A stretch of DNA of 43,350 nt. Source: Candidatus Zixiibacteriota bacterium. GTDB lineage: Bacteria > Zixibacteria > MSB-5A5 > JAABVY01 > JAHJOQ01. This document shows, in pieces, positions 1 through 7,832 of this stretch. Made by a program: the position numbers and the translations under genes. Where the stretch lies: positions 1 to 43,350 of the forward strand of contig JAGVNY010000018.1 of the NCBI GenBank assembly GCA_020053015.1, given 5' to 3'. The notes under the pieces were generated by a model that saw only the letters and a list, made by a program, of their open reading frames with translations, was not told the DNA's origin and ran no database searches. Each line of letters opens with the position of its first letter. Position 1 is the stretch's first letter.

Positions 1-138
1 AAGAACCAACCGTGACTGCCTATTATCTCTTCTTGTTTGCATAACCCTATCTACTTCTCTTCAATACACCCTCAAAACAGACTTTTTCAACAGTCCCTTG
101 CACGGGAATGACAATGCACACAATGTTTGATTCTGTTG

Positions 139-156
139 GACACGGCACGCCGTGTC
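139..156. repeat. GACAC-type palindrome after the ferredoxin gene
   Basis: GACACGGC and GCCGTGTC flank AC, followed by ACTACGG. It shares the core CACGGCACGCCGTG with 37208-37225. It lies just downstream of the operon's last stop and could double as a terminator stem, without a clear T-run. Confidence 0.75.
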
Positions 157-188
157 ACTACGGATTATGCGAGCAAAATCAGGGGAGA

Positions 189-626
189 TCAGCCGACTTT
201 CTCCTGCTTCTTCTCTTCGATTAGGCGGTATACGAGGGCTTTTGTGGGGCAGAAATGCGCACAGACAGGGTCGCCGCCGCAGAGATCGCATTTGACAATA
301 ATATTGTGAACCGGATCGAGCAGCGAGCAGCCGAACGGGCACGCCGCGACGCATGCCATACACTTCACGCATTTCTCCTGATTCAAATCAATCGCGCCGG
401 TCTCTTCGTTGCGCTTGAGCGCATCGACCAGGCATGATTTCACGCACGCGGGGTCATCGCATTGCAGGCAGACGACCGGAGTGTAGAGGTCTTTGTGACC
501 GCCCGGCAGCGGGTAGATGCGGCTCCTGCCCGGTTTGCCACCGATCGAGTGAGAGAACGAGCAGGCAAGCTCGCAGGTGCGGCAGCCGGTGCACAGATTC
601 GGCGTGACGATGAATCTCGATTTCAT
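189..626 (-). CDS. Ferredoxin-like subunit with four [4Fe-4S] clusters
   Basis: A 145-residue electron-transfer protein of the HycB/DmsB ferredoxin type. Sixteen cysteines fall in four groups (C12-C22, C53-C65, C86-C96, C113-C126), enough for four [4Fe-4S] clusters. The ATG at 626 overlaps the TGA of the upstream NuoG-like gene (ATGA), which fixes the start; a longer in-frame extension to 692 lies inside that gene and has no Cys motifs. It is the last gene of the oxidoreductase operon and has no signal peptide, so it is probably cytoplasmic. Its likely job is to pass electrons between the NuoEFG-like module and a partner, but the partner cannot be read from the sequence. Confidence 0.85.
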   Translation of the reverse strand: MKSRFIVTPNLCTGCRTCELACSFSHSIGGKPGRSRIYPLPGGHKDLYTPVVCLQCDDPACVKSCLVDALKRNEETGAIDLNQEKCVKCMACVAACPFGCSLLDPVHNIIVKCDLCGGDPVCAHFCPTKALVYRLIEEKKQEKVG

Positions 627-1402
627 TTCGCTGCCTCCCGTTCCCAGTTGGCAATCGATCCCATTGTGAGCGAGATCTCCCGGCGGTGGCATTCGTCGCA
701 GACCTCGAAATACTCAGCCGGAATCGACTTGGTCTTGCTGAGCGACTCCGCGAAATCGCGCGTGATCGTCGGCTTGCCGCATTTCGAGCACTTGATCAGT
801 TCAAATGTTCTGCCCCAGATGATGCGCGTGGAGCCATTGTCGATGTATGGAATCACATGCGTCGGGCAATTAAGCGAACATGCGAGACATCCCACACAAT
901 CTGGCGGTGCTTCTTTCAGCGGCGGGGCGACGACTTTGTCATGGCCGCGTCCGACGGTCGATATCGCCGAGAATCCCATCTTCTCGCAGATTCGTGTGCA
1001 GATTCCGCAAAGGATGCAGTTATCGCCGTCGACTACCGGCTCATAGCTTGTCTGATTGACACCATACTCGGCGGCGAGTTGCCTGATTTCGGGCGAATTC
1101 GGGCAACGCGCAAGCTGCAAGTCGAGCACTGTCTTGCGAAGCTCGATCACTTTCGTAGAGTCGGTCAGGACGATCAGGTTCTTCTCGACAGGGTAGAGGC
1201 ACGACGTGACGTAATTGCTCCAACCTTTCCACTCTTTCTTGGTGATCTCGACCATGCAGAGCCTGCATGCGCCGAATGGCTCGATAGCTTCGTGGTGGCA
1301 GAGCGCGGGGATGCGGAAGCCCTCGCGTCTGCATACCGCGAGCAACATCTCGCCTTCGTTTGCGTGAACAACACGTCCGTTTATTGTCAGTTCGACCATC
1401 AT
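623..1402 (-). CDS. Short NuoG/HoxU-like Fe-S subunit
   Basis: A 259-residue protein matching only the N-terminal Fe-S part of NuoG. It has a plant-type [2Fe-2S] domain (C35, C46, C49, C68) and two [4Fe-4S] motifs (C129-C139 and C169-C179). The His-Cys cluster region between them keeps one cysteine (C100), so the N5-type cluster is probably absent. A C-terminal pair of CxxC motifs (C205/C208, C235/C238) looks like a zinc or rubredoxin-like knuckle. Two ATGs are adjacent (1402 and 1399), preceded by GGAG. In hydrogenases and NAD-linked oxidoreductases such subunits wire the flavin subunit to the catalytic unit. A 178-nt gap full of palindromes separates it from the NuoF-like gene. Confidence 0.85.
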   Translation of the reverse strand: MMVELTINGRVVHANEGEMLLAVCRREGFRIPALCHHEAIEPFGACRLCMVEITKKEWKGWSNYVTSCLYPVEKNLIVLTDSTKVIELRKTVLDLQLARCPNSPEIRQLAAEYGVNQTSYEPVVDGDNCILCGICTRICEKMGFSAISTVGRGHDKVVAPPLKEAPPDCVGCLACSLNCPTHVIPYIDNGSTRIIWGRTFELIKCSKCGKPTITRDFAESLSKTKSIPAEYFEVCDECHRREISLTMGSIANWEREAAK

Positions 1403-1413
1403 CCTGCTCCGGC

Positions 1414-1441
1414 GTCAGGAGCGCAGGGCTCCTGACCTACG
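1414..1441. repeat. CTACG-tailed inverted repeat (arm GTCAGGAGC)
   Basis: GTCAGGAGC (1414-1422) and GCTCCTGAC (1428-1436) form a perfect 9-bp stem around GCAGG, then CTACG. It lies between the NuoF-like and NuoG-like genes. Confidence 0.85.
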
Positions 1442-1460
1442 ACTACGATATGTCAATCGT

Positions 1461-1506
1461 GTCGGGTTTCTCGTCTCGCTTCGCTCATCTCGGAACCCGA
1501 CCTACT
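1461..1506. repeat. CTAC-tailed inverted repeat (arm GTCGGGTT)
   Basis: GTCGGGTT (1461-1468) pairs with AACCCGAC (1494-1501) around 25 bases, followed by CTACT, one base off the family tail. Confidence 0.75.
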
Positions 1507-1523
1507 CATGCCTGCTTCCATTC

Positions 1524-1551
1524 TGTCATCCTCGCGAAGGCGGGGATCCAG
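1524..1551. repeat. REP-like element, copy 1
   Basis: Begins GTCATCCTCGCGAAGG and ends GGGATCCAG; the same dispersed pattern recurs at 37179 and, inverted, at 39798. Confidence 0.6.
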
Positions 1552-1557
1552 TTTGGT

Positions 1558-1585
1558 GTCAAGCGGACAGGCCGCTTGACCTACG
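1558..1585. repeat. CTACG-tailed inverted repeat (arm GTCAAGCGG)
   Basis: GTCAAGCGG (1558-1566) and CCGCTTGAC (1572-1580) form a perfect 9-bp stem around ACAGG, then CTACG at 1581-1585. The tail overlaps the TAG stop of the minus-strand NuoF-like gene. Confidence 0.85.
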
Positions 1586-3437
1586 TTATTGTGATGGCGT
1601 CGTGCTGGCAGACTGCATAGCACGCGCCACATTTGTCGCAAAGCTCCTGGTTTATGAAGTGTGGCTCCTTCTTCTTGCCGGTTATGGCATGGTGCGCGCA
1701 TGCCGTAATGCACGCCATGCAGCCGTTGCACTTCTCGTTGATAGTGTATTGGATAAGCGCCCTGCATACTCCTGCCGGGCAGCGTTTGTTTCGGATGTGC
1801 TCGAGATATTCATCGCGGAAATACATCACCGTCGACAAGAACGGATTCGGCCCGGATTTGCCAAGACCGCAGAGCGACCCGATCACGATCATGTCGGAAA
1901 GTTTTTCCATCTTCTCGATATCGGCCTCGGTTGCGCGTCCTTCGCTAACCGCTACGGTCATCGCATGGAGCTGATACAGCCCTTCGCGGCACGGCACACA
2001 CTTCCCGCATGACTCATCGACGAGGAACGAGAGGAAGTACTTGGCGACGTCGACCATGCAGGTGCGATCGTCCATTATGATCATTCCGCCGGAACCCATC
2101 ATCGATCCGGCTTTGGTAAGCGTGTCGAAATCGACCTGCAGATCGAGCTTGGATTCGGGGAGGCATCCGCCCGACGGTCCACCGGTCTGCACAGCTTTGA
2201 ACGGCCTGCCATCCCTGATGCCGCCGCCAATGTCATAAACGATTTCACGCAAGGTCGTGCCCATAGGGACTTCAATCAGTCCGCTGTTGTTGACTTTGCC
2301 GACCAGAGAGAACGCTTTAGTGCCTGTGCTTGTCGAAGTGCCGATCTTGCTGAACCACTCGCCGCCTTTGTCGATTATCACCGGGATATTGGCGAGACTC
2401 TCGACGTTGTTGAGCACGGTCGGTTTGTCAAAAAGGCCCTTGACGACCGATCTGATATACTTCGCTCTCGGTTCGCCGACCTCGCCTGCCACCGATTTCA
2501 TCAGAGCCGACGATTCTCCGCAGACGAACGCGCCGCCGCCACGGCTGACGTGTATGTCAAACGAGTGATCAGATCCGAGTATATTCTCGCCCAACAGCCC
2601 CAATTCACGAGCTTGCTCGATCGCTTTCTGGAGATTGACAACCGCGAGCGGGTATTCCTCGCGCACGTATATGTAACCTTGATTTGATCCGACCGCGTAT
2701 GAGCATATGATCATCCCCTCGATTACAGAGTGGGGGTCGCCCTCCATGATGGCGCGGTCCATGAATGCACCCGGGTCGCCTTCATCGCCGTTACAGATAA
2801 CGTAATGAGGCTTCTCTTGGATGCCAGCGCAGGTTGCCCATTTCTTGCCGGCGTGGAAGCCCGCTCCTCCTCTGCCGCGCAGGCCAGAAGCGGATACTTC
2901 TTTGATGACCTGTTCGGGGGTCATGTCCGCCAGAGTTTTCGCAAGCGCCTGATATCCGCCTATGGCGATGTACTGGTTGATATCGCACTGGCTGACCCGT
3001 CCCAGATTGCGGAATGCGATGCGTGTCTGATGCGAGTAGAACGGTATATCGCTGTATTTCTCGATCTTCTTGGCCGTATCGGGGTCGCAGTAGAGGAGCC
3101 GTTCAATCACTTTCTTGCCGGCAATGGTCTCGTCGATGATCTCCGCCACGTCCTTGACCTTGACATGAGTATAGAACGTGCCGTCGGGCTCAATGATAAC
3201 GAGCGGGCCCTGTTCGCAGTAGCCGTGGCAGCCGGTATCGCGGAGCGCTTCGATCGAGAAGCCCTTGATCTTTTTGCTTGAGAGAATCCGTTTGAACTCA
3301 TCGCTGATCTTCTGAGAACCGTTTGCCAGACATCCGGGGCCGCAGCAGACAAGTACCTTCCGTGTGTATTTGCTCTCCTCCGCGACGCACTTCTTGCGGT
3401 ACTCAGCAAGTTGTTTTGGGCTCTCTATGTGCATCAT
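1581..3437 (-). CDS. NuoF/HydB-like NAD(H)- and FMN-binding Fe-S subunit
   Basis: A 618-residue flavin subunit with the architecture of HydB/HndC. An N-terminal thioredoxin-like [2Fe-2S] domain (C32, C36, C70, C74) is followed by the NuoF core with the GRGGAGF nucleotide-binding motif at 188-194, an SLBB region near 400, and the [4Fe-4S] motif SCGKCVPC at 476-483 with C523. Two C-terminal ferredoxin clusters follow (C570-C580, C600-C610). This layout is typical of multi-subunit, often bifurcating, NAD-dependent enzymes rather than complex I NuoF, which lacks the two terminal extensions. The start codon overlaps the NuoE-like stop by one base (TAATG). The stop codon lies inside the CTACG tail of a palindromic repeat. 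Confidence 0.93.
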   Translation of the reverse strand: MMHIESPKQLAEYRKKCVAEESKYTRKVLVCCGPGCLANGSQKISDEFKRILSSKKIKGFSIEALRDTGCHGYCEQGPLVIIEPDGTFYTHVKVKDVAEIIDETIAGKKVIERLLYCDPDTAKKIEKYSDIPFYSHQTRIAFRNLGRVSQCDINQYIAIGGYQALAKTLADMTPEQVIKEVSASGLRGRGGAGFHAGKKWATCAGIQEKPHYVICNGDEGDPGAFMDRAIMEGDPHSVIEGMIICSYAVGSNQGYIYVREEYPLAVVNLQKAIEQARELGLLGENILGSDHSFDIHVSRGGGAFVCGESSALMKSVAGEVGEPRAKYIRSVVKGLFDKPTVLNNVESLANIPVIIDKGGEWFSKIGTSTSTGTKAFSLVGKVNNSGLIEVPMGTTLREIVYDIGGGIRDGRPFKAVQTGGPSGGCLPESKLDLQVDFDTLTKAGSMMGSGGMIIMDDRTCMVDVAKYFLSFLVDESCGKCVPCREGLYQLHAMTVAVSEGRATEADIEKMEKLSDMIVIGSLCGLGKSGPNPFLSTVMYFRDEYLEHIRNKRCPAGVCRALIQYTINEKCNGCMACITACAHHAITGKKKEPHFINQELCDKCGACYAVCQHDAITIT

Positions 3438-3892
3438 TAAACTTTCTTGACCAATCTCTTAAGTCCTGCGACCGTAACTCCGCCGTGGAACTGATCGTTG
3501 ACCGCCACCACAGGTGCCATCGCGCAGGCGCCGACGCATGCGACCACTTCGATAGTGAATTTCATGTCAGGAGTGGTCTCGCCGGCTTTGATGCCCAACA
3601 TGTTCTCGATCTGCTGCTGGATCACCTTTGCTCCACGAATGTGGCAGGTTGTGCCGACGCAAATCCGGACTACTGTTTCGCCCTTGGGGGTGAGACTGAA
3701 AGCATTGTAGAAGGTCGATACCGAAAAGACTTTGCTCAGAGGTACCTTCAGGGCCTCTGCCGTCTCAAGCAGAGCAGGACCGGGGAGATAGCGATACTCT
3801 TTCTGGATATCCTGCAGCACCGCGATCAAAGATTCGGGCTGTCTCGAGTATCTGTCGAAGATGGCTTCGAGCTTACCGCGGTCGTGGCTCAT
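3437..3892 (-). CDS. NuoE-like thioredoxin-fold [2Fe-2S] subunit
   Basis: A 151-residue NuoE/HndA-type protein. The helical N-terminus is followed by a thioredoxin-like domain with C78, C83, C119 and C123, the four expected [2Fe-2S] ligands (CxxxxC and CxxxC). The ATG at 3892 overlaps the TGA of the gamma subunit gene (ATGA) and has an AAGGTG ribosome-binding site; the longer in-frame extension to 3970 is coding sequence of the upstream gene and is rejected. It partners the NuoF-like protein encoded immediately downstream to form the NAD(H) module. Family assignment is secure; the physiological direction of electron flow is inference. Confidence 0.93.
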   Translation of the reverse strand: MSHDRGKLEAIFDRYSRQPESLIAVLQDIQKEYRYLPGPALLETAEALKVPLSKVFSVSTFYNAFSLTPKGETVVRICVGTTCHIRGAKVIQQQIENMLGIKAGETTPDMKFTIEVVACVGACAMAPVVAVNDQFHGGVTVAGLKRLVKKV

Positions 3893-4452
3893 GCTTTCAC
3901 CTTCGTCTTCCCGGAATCGACCGCCAGCTTGAAACCTTCTTCGAGAGCTTTGAGGTTGATCGGAAGCCACTCTCTCTTGGCGCCCATCTTTTCCTGCACA
4001 ATCGCCTTGGCGGTCTTAAACGACACGACGTTTGACGCGCCGACGAATGCACCGAGCATAACAATGTTCAGAGCCTTGACGCTGCCCGCTTGCATGGCGA
4101 TGTCATTCGCGGGAACCAGAATCTCGCTTATATCCGTGCGGTCTGTAGTGACATCTATCAACGAGCTGTTGACAACGAGCAACCCTCCGGGTCTGATCCA
4201 TGGCACAAATTTGTCGAACGAGGGGCGATTGAAAACACAAGCGCACTGTGGATTTCGGATGATCGGGGAACCGATTCGAACTTCTGAGACGACCACTGTG
4301 CAGTAGGCCGTTCCGCCCCGCATTTCCGGGCCATAAGACGGAATCCATGCCACCTGTTTGCCTTCCTTCATGCCTGAGTATGCCAGAAGCTGCCCGGCAG
4401 TGAGAACGCCCTGACCTCCGAAGCCTGCGAATGTAGCGGCGTACTGGCTCAC
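3889..4452 (-). CDS. 2-oxoacid:ferredoxin oxidoreductase gamma subunit
   Basis: A 187-residue protein of the pyruvate/ketoisovalerate oxidoreductase catalytic gamma domain, with the hallmark GFGGQG at 10-15 and GPEMRGG at 41-47. The start is a GTG at 4452: it overlaps the beta-subunit stop as GTGA and sits six bases after AAGGAG. An extension to 4557 would run back inside the beta gene and adds no family sequence. The gamma chain helps form the CoA-binding side of the complex. It is encoded between the beta subunit and the NuoE-like gene, so both enzymes are almost certainly made from one transcript. Confidence 0.92.
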   Translation of the reverse strand: MSQYAATFAGFGGQGVLTAGQLLAYSGMKEGKQVAWIPSYGPEMRGGTAYCTVVVSEVRIGSPIIRNPQCACVFNRPSFDKFVPWIRPGGLLVVNSSLIDVTTDRTDISEILVPANDIAMQAGSVKALNIVMLGAFVGASNVVSFKTAKAIVQEKMGAKREWLPINLKALEEGFKLAVDSGKTKVKA

Positions 4453-5216
4453 CGCTGCTCCTTCGGCTTGTCGGGTGTCTTGAATACACCGAGCGGGAAG
4501 TAGCGCATCAGATTCTGTTCCAGCCACTTGAGTGCATCGGAGGGTGTCACTCCCCAATTCGTTGGGCAGGTCGACAACACCTCAACCAGCGAGAAACAGC
4601 GACCGGCAAGCTGATATTCGAAAGCACGTCTGATAGCTCTCTTAGCGAGAATGATGTGCTGCGGTGAGTGCACGGATACGCGCTGAATGAACGCGGGCGT
4701 AGCGAGCGTCGACAGCAGCTCGCTCACCCTGATCGGATAGCCGCACTGGGTGACGTCTCTTCCGGCTGGGCATGTCGTCGTAATCTGCCCGGGAAGGGTT
4801 GTGGGAGCCATCTGACCGCCGGTCATGCCGTATATGGCGTTGTTGACGAATATGGTCGTGAACTTCTCACCCCGATTCGCGGCGTGCACGATCTCTGCCA
4901 TTCCTATGGAAGCAAGATCGCCGTCGCCCTGATACGTAAACACGATCATGTCGGGACGCAGCCGTTTGAAGCCGGTTGCAAGCGCTGGCGCGCGTCCGTG
5001 CGGGGACTCTAGAAAGTCGGTCTTGAAGTAGTTGTAGCATAACACCGAGCATCCTACCGGCGCGACGCCGACAGTGTTCTCACGCACGCCGAGATCGTCG
5101 AGAGCCTCTGCCACAAGACGATGAATCACTCCGTGCGTGCAACCCGGACAATAATGCGTCACTGTATCACGGAGAGATTCAGGCCGCTTGAACGTGGTGT
5201 CAGGTGTCTCGCTCAT
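4449..5216 (-). CDS. 2-oxoacid:ferredoxin oxidoreductase beta subunit (TPP-binding)
   Basis: A 255-residue thiamine-diphosphate-binding beta subunit. The CPGC motif sits at about 24-27 and the TPP/Mg motif GDGDLASIG near 95-103 is followed by a VNN element. TPP-dependent cleavage of a 2-oxoacid takes place here, with electrons leaving through Fe-S clusters. Two in-frame starts are possible: a TTG at 5225, overlapping the alpha stop by four bases, and an ATG at 5216. The ATG is chosen, although neither has a strong ribosome-binding site. The exact substrate (pyruvate, 2-oxoglutarate or branched-chain oxoacid) cannot be settled from sequence reading. Confidence 0.92.
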   Translation of the reverse strand: MSETPDTTFKRPESLRDTVTHYCPGCTHGVIHRLVAEALDDLGVRENTVGVAPVGCSVLCYNYFKTDFLESPHGRAPALATGFKRLRPDMIVFTYQGDGDLASIGMAEIVHAANRGEKFTTIFVNNAIYGMTGGQMAPTTLPGQITTTCPAGRDVTQCGYPIRVSELLSTLATPAFIQRVSVHSPQHIILAKRAIRRAFEYQLAGRCFSLVEVLSTCPTNWGVTPSDALKWLEQNLMRYFPLGVFKTPDKPKEQR

Positions 5217-5221
5217 AGGTC

Positions 5222-6319
5222 TCAACTCTTCTTCCGCGGGCGCTTTGCCCCGGACTCCGCGCCGAGACTACGTCTCACTGCGGACATTACCTCTTCGGGA
5301 GTCGGGACAATTCCACCCGTCCTGCCGAAGAAGTGCACCGGCTTTTTGCCGACGACCGCTCTCTCCACGTCCTCAAACATCTGCGCCATGCTCATTTCGA
5401 CGACGAGTACTGCCTTGATGTTCTTCTTTGAGGCTTCATCGTAGATCTGTTTCTCAGGAAATGGGAACAGTGTGATGGGACGGAGCAAGCCAGCCGAGAT
5501 TCCTTCGCTACCGAGCTCATCGATCGCCGTCTGACATATACGCGCCATCGTGCCGTACGCGACTATCAGCGCTTCGTTCTCCGGAGATACGCTGTAATTC
5601 TCGAATCGAACCTCATCGCGTTTCATCTGCTCATATTTCTCGTGCAGCACCTGGCTGTTTTTCTCGAGCGCTACCGGGTCAAGAAAGAGCGATTTGATTA
5701 TATGCGGATCGCGGCCTTTGGCGCCGGTTGCAGCCCAGTCCTTTGGCGGAAGAGGAGGTTCGATGTACTTCTCAGGAAACTCGACAGCCTCCATCATCTG
5801 ACCGATCATGCCGTCGCCCACTACCATGGCGGGATTGCGGTACTTATCGGCAATGTGGAACGCAAGCATTGTCAGGTCGACTGCTTCTTGAATGCTCGAT
5901 GGAGCGAGAACGGGAAGGCGGTAGTCACCGTGCCCGCCGCCTTTGACTGCCTGATAGTAATCGGATTGAGCCGGAAGTATGCCGCCGAGGCCGGGCCCGC
6001 CGCGCATGATGTTCACAATTACGCAAGGAAGTTGCGCACCAGCCATGTAGGAGATGGCTTCCTGCATAAGGCTGATACCGGGACTCGAGGAGGTTGTGAA
6101 GCATCTCTTGCCGGTGGATGCCGCGCCAAATAGCATGTTGGCGACCGCAAGCTCGCTTTCACCCTGCAGGAAGACTCCTCCGACCTCCGGCATTCTTCTC
6201 GCGAGGTACTCTGCGACCTCTGTCTGAGGCGTGATCGGGTAACAGAAGTAGTTGTTCGCGCCAGCTCTCAACGCGGCTTCCGCAATTGCTTCGTTACCTT
6301 TCATCAGAACCTTGGCCAT
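5222..6319 (-). CDS. vorB: 2-oxoacid:ferredoxin oxidoreductase alpha subunit (VorB/KorA type)
   Basis: A 365-residue alpha chain. The YPITPQTE motif near residue 28 and the GESELA motif near 53 are characteristic of VorB/KorA alpha subunits, and it is much shorter than fused pyruvate:ferredoxin oxidoreductases. It forms the 2-oxoacid site together with the beta and gamma chains. The start is uncertain. Family proteins normally begin [11 protein letters not shown], which matches the ATG at 6319. A GTG at 6343 is preceded by GGAGG but only one base away, and would add eight residues. Branched-chain 2-oxoacids are the favoured substrate by resemblance to VorB; 2-oxoglutarate remains possible. 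Confidence 0.92.
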   Translation of the reverse strand: MAKVLMKGNEAIAEAALRAGANNYFCYPITPQTEVAEYLARRMPEVGGVFLQGESELAVANMLFGAASTGKRCFTTSSSPGISLMQEAISYMAGAQLPCVIVNIMRGGPGLGGILPAQSDYYQAVKGGGHGDYRLPVLAPSSIQEAVDLTMLAFHIADKYRNPAMVVGDGMIGQMMEAVEFPEKYIEPPLPPKDWAATGAKGRDPHIIKSLFLDPVALEKNSQVLHEKYEQMKRDEVRFENYSVSPENEALIVAYGTMARICQTAIDELGSEGISAGLLRPITLFPFPEKQIYDEASKKNIKAVLVVEMSMAQMFEDVERAVVGKKPVHFFGRTGGIVPTPEEVMSAVRRSLGAESGAKRPRKKS

Positions 6320-6351
6320 AAGATGATGCGGCGGTCTAACCACTCCTCCGT

Positions 6352-6687
6352 TTAGTAGTCGAAAAGCCTGAACATCGTACCAGCCGTGTGGACTTCTATA
6401 GCCACATCAGGGCAGGTTATTGCGCAGATTCTGCAACCGATGCAGCGCGATGGATCGTGCATGCGCGCATGGAAATAGCCCCTTACGGTAATCTCCGTGG
6501 ACATCGACAGAATCTTCTGCGGACATGCACGCACGCAGAGCTCGCAGCCCTTGCAATGATTCTTGTCTATCGTAATTCCTGGCACTGATCTTTCTTCCGT
6601 CAGATAGTCAAGCGATCCGCCGCTTGGCCCTTTCCGCAGCACGATTCGTGCCGCAGAGATCGACACTACGACCCCGGTCTCTCCCAT
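6352..6687 (-). CDS. 2-oxoacid:ferredoxin oxidoreductase delta subunit (2x[4Fe-4S])
   Basis: A 111-residue ferredoxin-like delta chain with two complete [4Fe-4S] motifs, C45-C48-C51-C55 and C82-C85-C88-C92. About 35 N-terminal residues precede the first cluster. The ATG at 6687 lies 22 nt inside the end of the upstream ATPase gene, consistent with translational coupling. The delta chain carries electrons out of the alpha/beta active site, toward either free ferredoxin or the NuoEFG-like subunits encoded downstream. Confidence 0.9.
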   Translation of the reverse strand: MGETGVVVSISAARIVLRKGPSGGSLDYLTEERSVPGITIDKNHCKGCELCVRACPQKILSMSTEITVRGYFHARMHDPSRCIGCRICAITCPDVAIEVHTAGTMFRLFDY

Positions 6688-7397
6688 GGCTTGAGCAGAA
6701 TTCGGTCAAGCGGCAACACCGGCAAATCGAGCGCGTCGACTTCGATTTCATCAAGCACACTTCTCTCCGCGCTGAGAAAGACTACCGGCAGTCCGGCAGA
6801 TCGTCCCACCTCGCGAGCGAGCTCAAGGCCGCCGAGGACGATCGTCCCTGTCGTTTCATCCATCAAATGAGTATTTGACACGATGCCGGTAAATCTGAGT
6901 TTGCTCGCACCTTCGATCTCAGTAATCATCCTAATGCAGCCAGCGACGTCGGCCGTGAAGGGTCTGTTCGCATTGAGAACGAGCAGAAGATCGTATGATC
7001 CTTCGCGGAACGCGTCCGCCAGCGAACTCAGAACACGCGCGCCGAGGTCATCTCCCCCCACGTCAAGAATCAACTTCCCGAACCCTGTAGCTGACGCTTC
7101 GATGGCTCCTCTGATCTCAGGAAGTATGATGGGAAGCTCCGAATGCCGGTTGGCACCTTCTGGCATGATACATCGAACACCAAACTCTTGCAGCCTCTCG
7201 GCAGCTTCACGTGACCGAAAGTAGGGATTGACTATGTCAAGATCGGCAATGGAGACCGGCTGGTCACATGTTGTGGCAAGATAACGACTTAGGTTGACAG
7301 AAACCTCGGATTTTCCGCTGCCAAACCCACCTACTATAGTGACAATGTTCTTGACGAATGACAGTGAAGAGGTTTGTTGTCTGACTGATCTGTCCAT
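6666..7397 (-). CDS. P-loop ATPase (MinD/CobQ-like) heading the oxidoreductase operon
   Basis: A 243-residue nucleotide-binding protein with a deviant Walker A, GGFGSGKSE, near the N-terminus, and later elements resembling the SIMIBI/MinD-CobQ class (ADLDIVNPYF, LILDVGGDD). The ATG at 7397 is preferred over a GTG at 7403 because GGTGG precedes it. It overlaps the delta subunit by 22 nt, so it belongs to the same transcript. Possible roles are Fe-S cluster or cofactor delivery to the oxidoreductase, or assembly; this is inference from position only. No DNA-binding or membrane-targeting helix is evident. Confidence 0.8.
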   Translation of the reverse strand: MDRSVRQQTSSLSFVKNIVTIVGGFGSGKSEVSVNLSRYLATTCDQPVSIADLDIVNPYFRSREAAERLQEFGVRCIMPEGANRHSELPIILPEIRGAIEASATGFGKLILDVGGDDLGARVLSSLADAFREGSYDLLLVLNANRPFTADVAGCIRMITEIEGASKLRFTGIVSNTHLMDETTGTIVLGGLELAREVGRSAGLPVVFLSAERSVLDEIEVDALDLPVLPLDRILLKPWERPGS

Positions 7398-7498
7398 TAC
7401 CACCAGAGTTACTCCAGACCCACGGCTGATTCGGACATCTCGTCGCCTGAGTCGGGACTGCTCTTACCCCAAATTTCTCGGGCGATCAGCGTTCGTAG

Positions 7499-7528
7499 TA
7501 TATACGTGTCCGAGAGAGACCAAGTCAA
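7499..7528 (-). promoter_or_regulatory. Candidate sigma-70 promoter of the oxidoreductase operon
   Basis: Read on the minus strand, TTGACT (7528-7523) is followed after 18 bases by TATATA (7504-7499). It lies about 100 bases upstream of the ATPase start and faces the operon. Confidence 0.5.
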
Positions 7529-7752
7529 GCGGATTTGTGAAAAAGATAACGAAAGGTATAGTGGGCTGCCAAAGGTTAGCCTAATCGCCGCTCAGAACAT
7601 AATGCAATAGCGCTTAAGATGTTGGTTGGTCTGCAGTGTGGATCTGTCACCGTCCGTAAGCAATTCGATGATGAAAGATAGTTCGAACCGTGTCGAAAGG
7701 GTTCCTCAAGCGCCTGGCAAACTCGCCGAGCTTGGATGCTTGTGTGTAATTG

Positions 7753-7781
7753 TTGACATCATATGTAGGGAGGCCTATATT
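7753..7781 (+). promoter_or_regulatory. Strong candidate sigma-70 promoter
   Basis: TTGACA at 7753-7758 and TATATT at 7776-7781 are separated by exactly 17 bases, close to the bacterial consensus. It sits about 50 bases before the lipoprotein gene at 7833. Confidence 0.75.
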
Positions 7782-7832
7782 CGAACGATGTTATCCAAAT
7801 CACAGACCAGTAACGAGCGAGTGTGAGGAAGT

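Larger units (their letters stand above)
7404..7832. other. Divergent intergenic region, 429 bp
   Basis: This space separates the minus-strand oxidoreductase operon from the plus-strand lipoprotein operon. It holds one candidate promoter for each direction. Short open frames here have no recognisable protein features, and no riboswitch motif or strong hairpin was found. Confidence 0.6.

Noticed and set aside
3323-4306. Long plus-strand open frame of 327 codons, and similar ones at 462-1046 and 686-1435
   Set aside because: Antisense to strongly supported Fe-S and oxidoreductase genes; translations are Arg/His/Asp-rich with no domain pattern.
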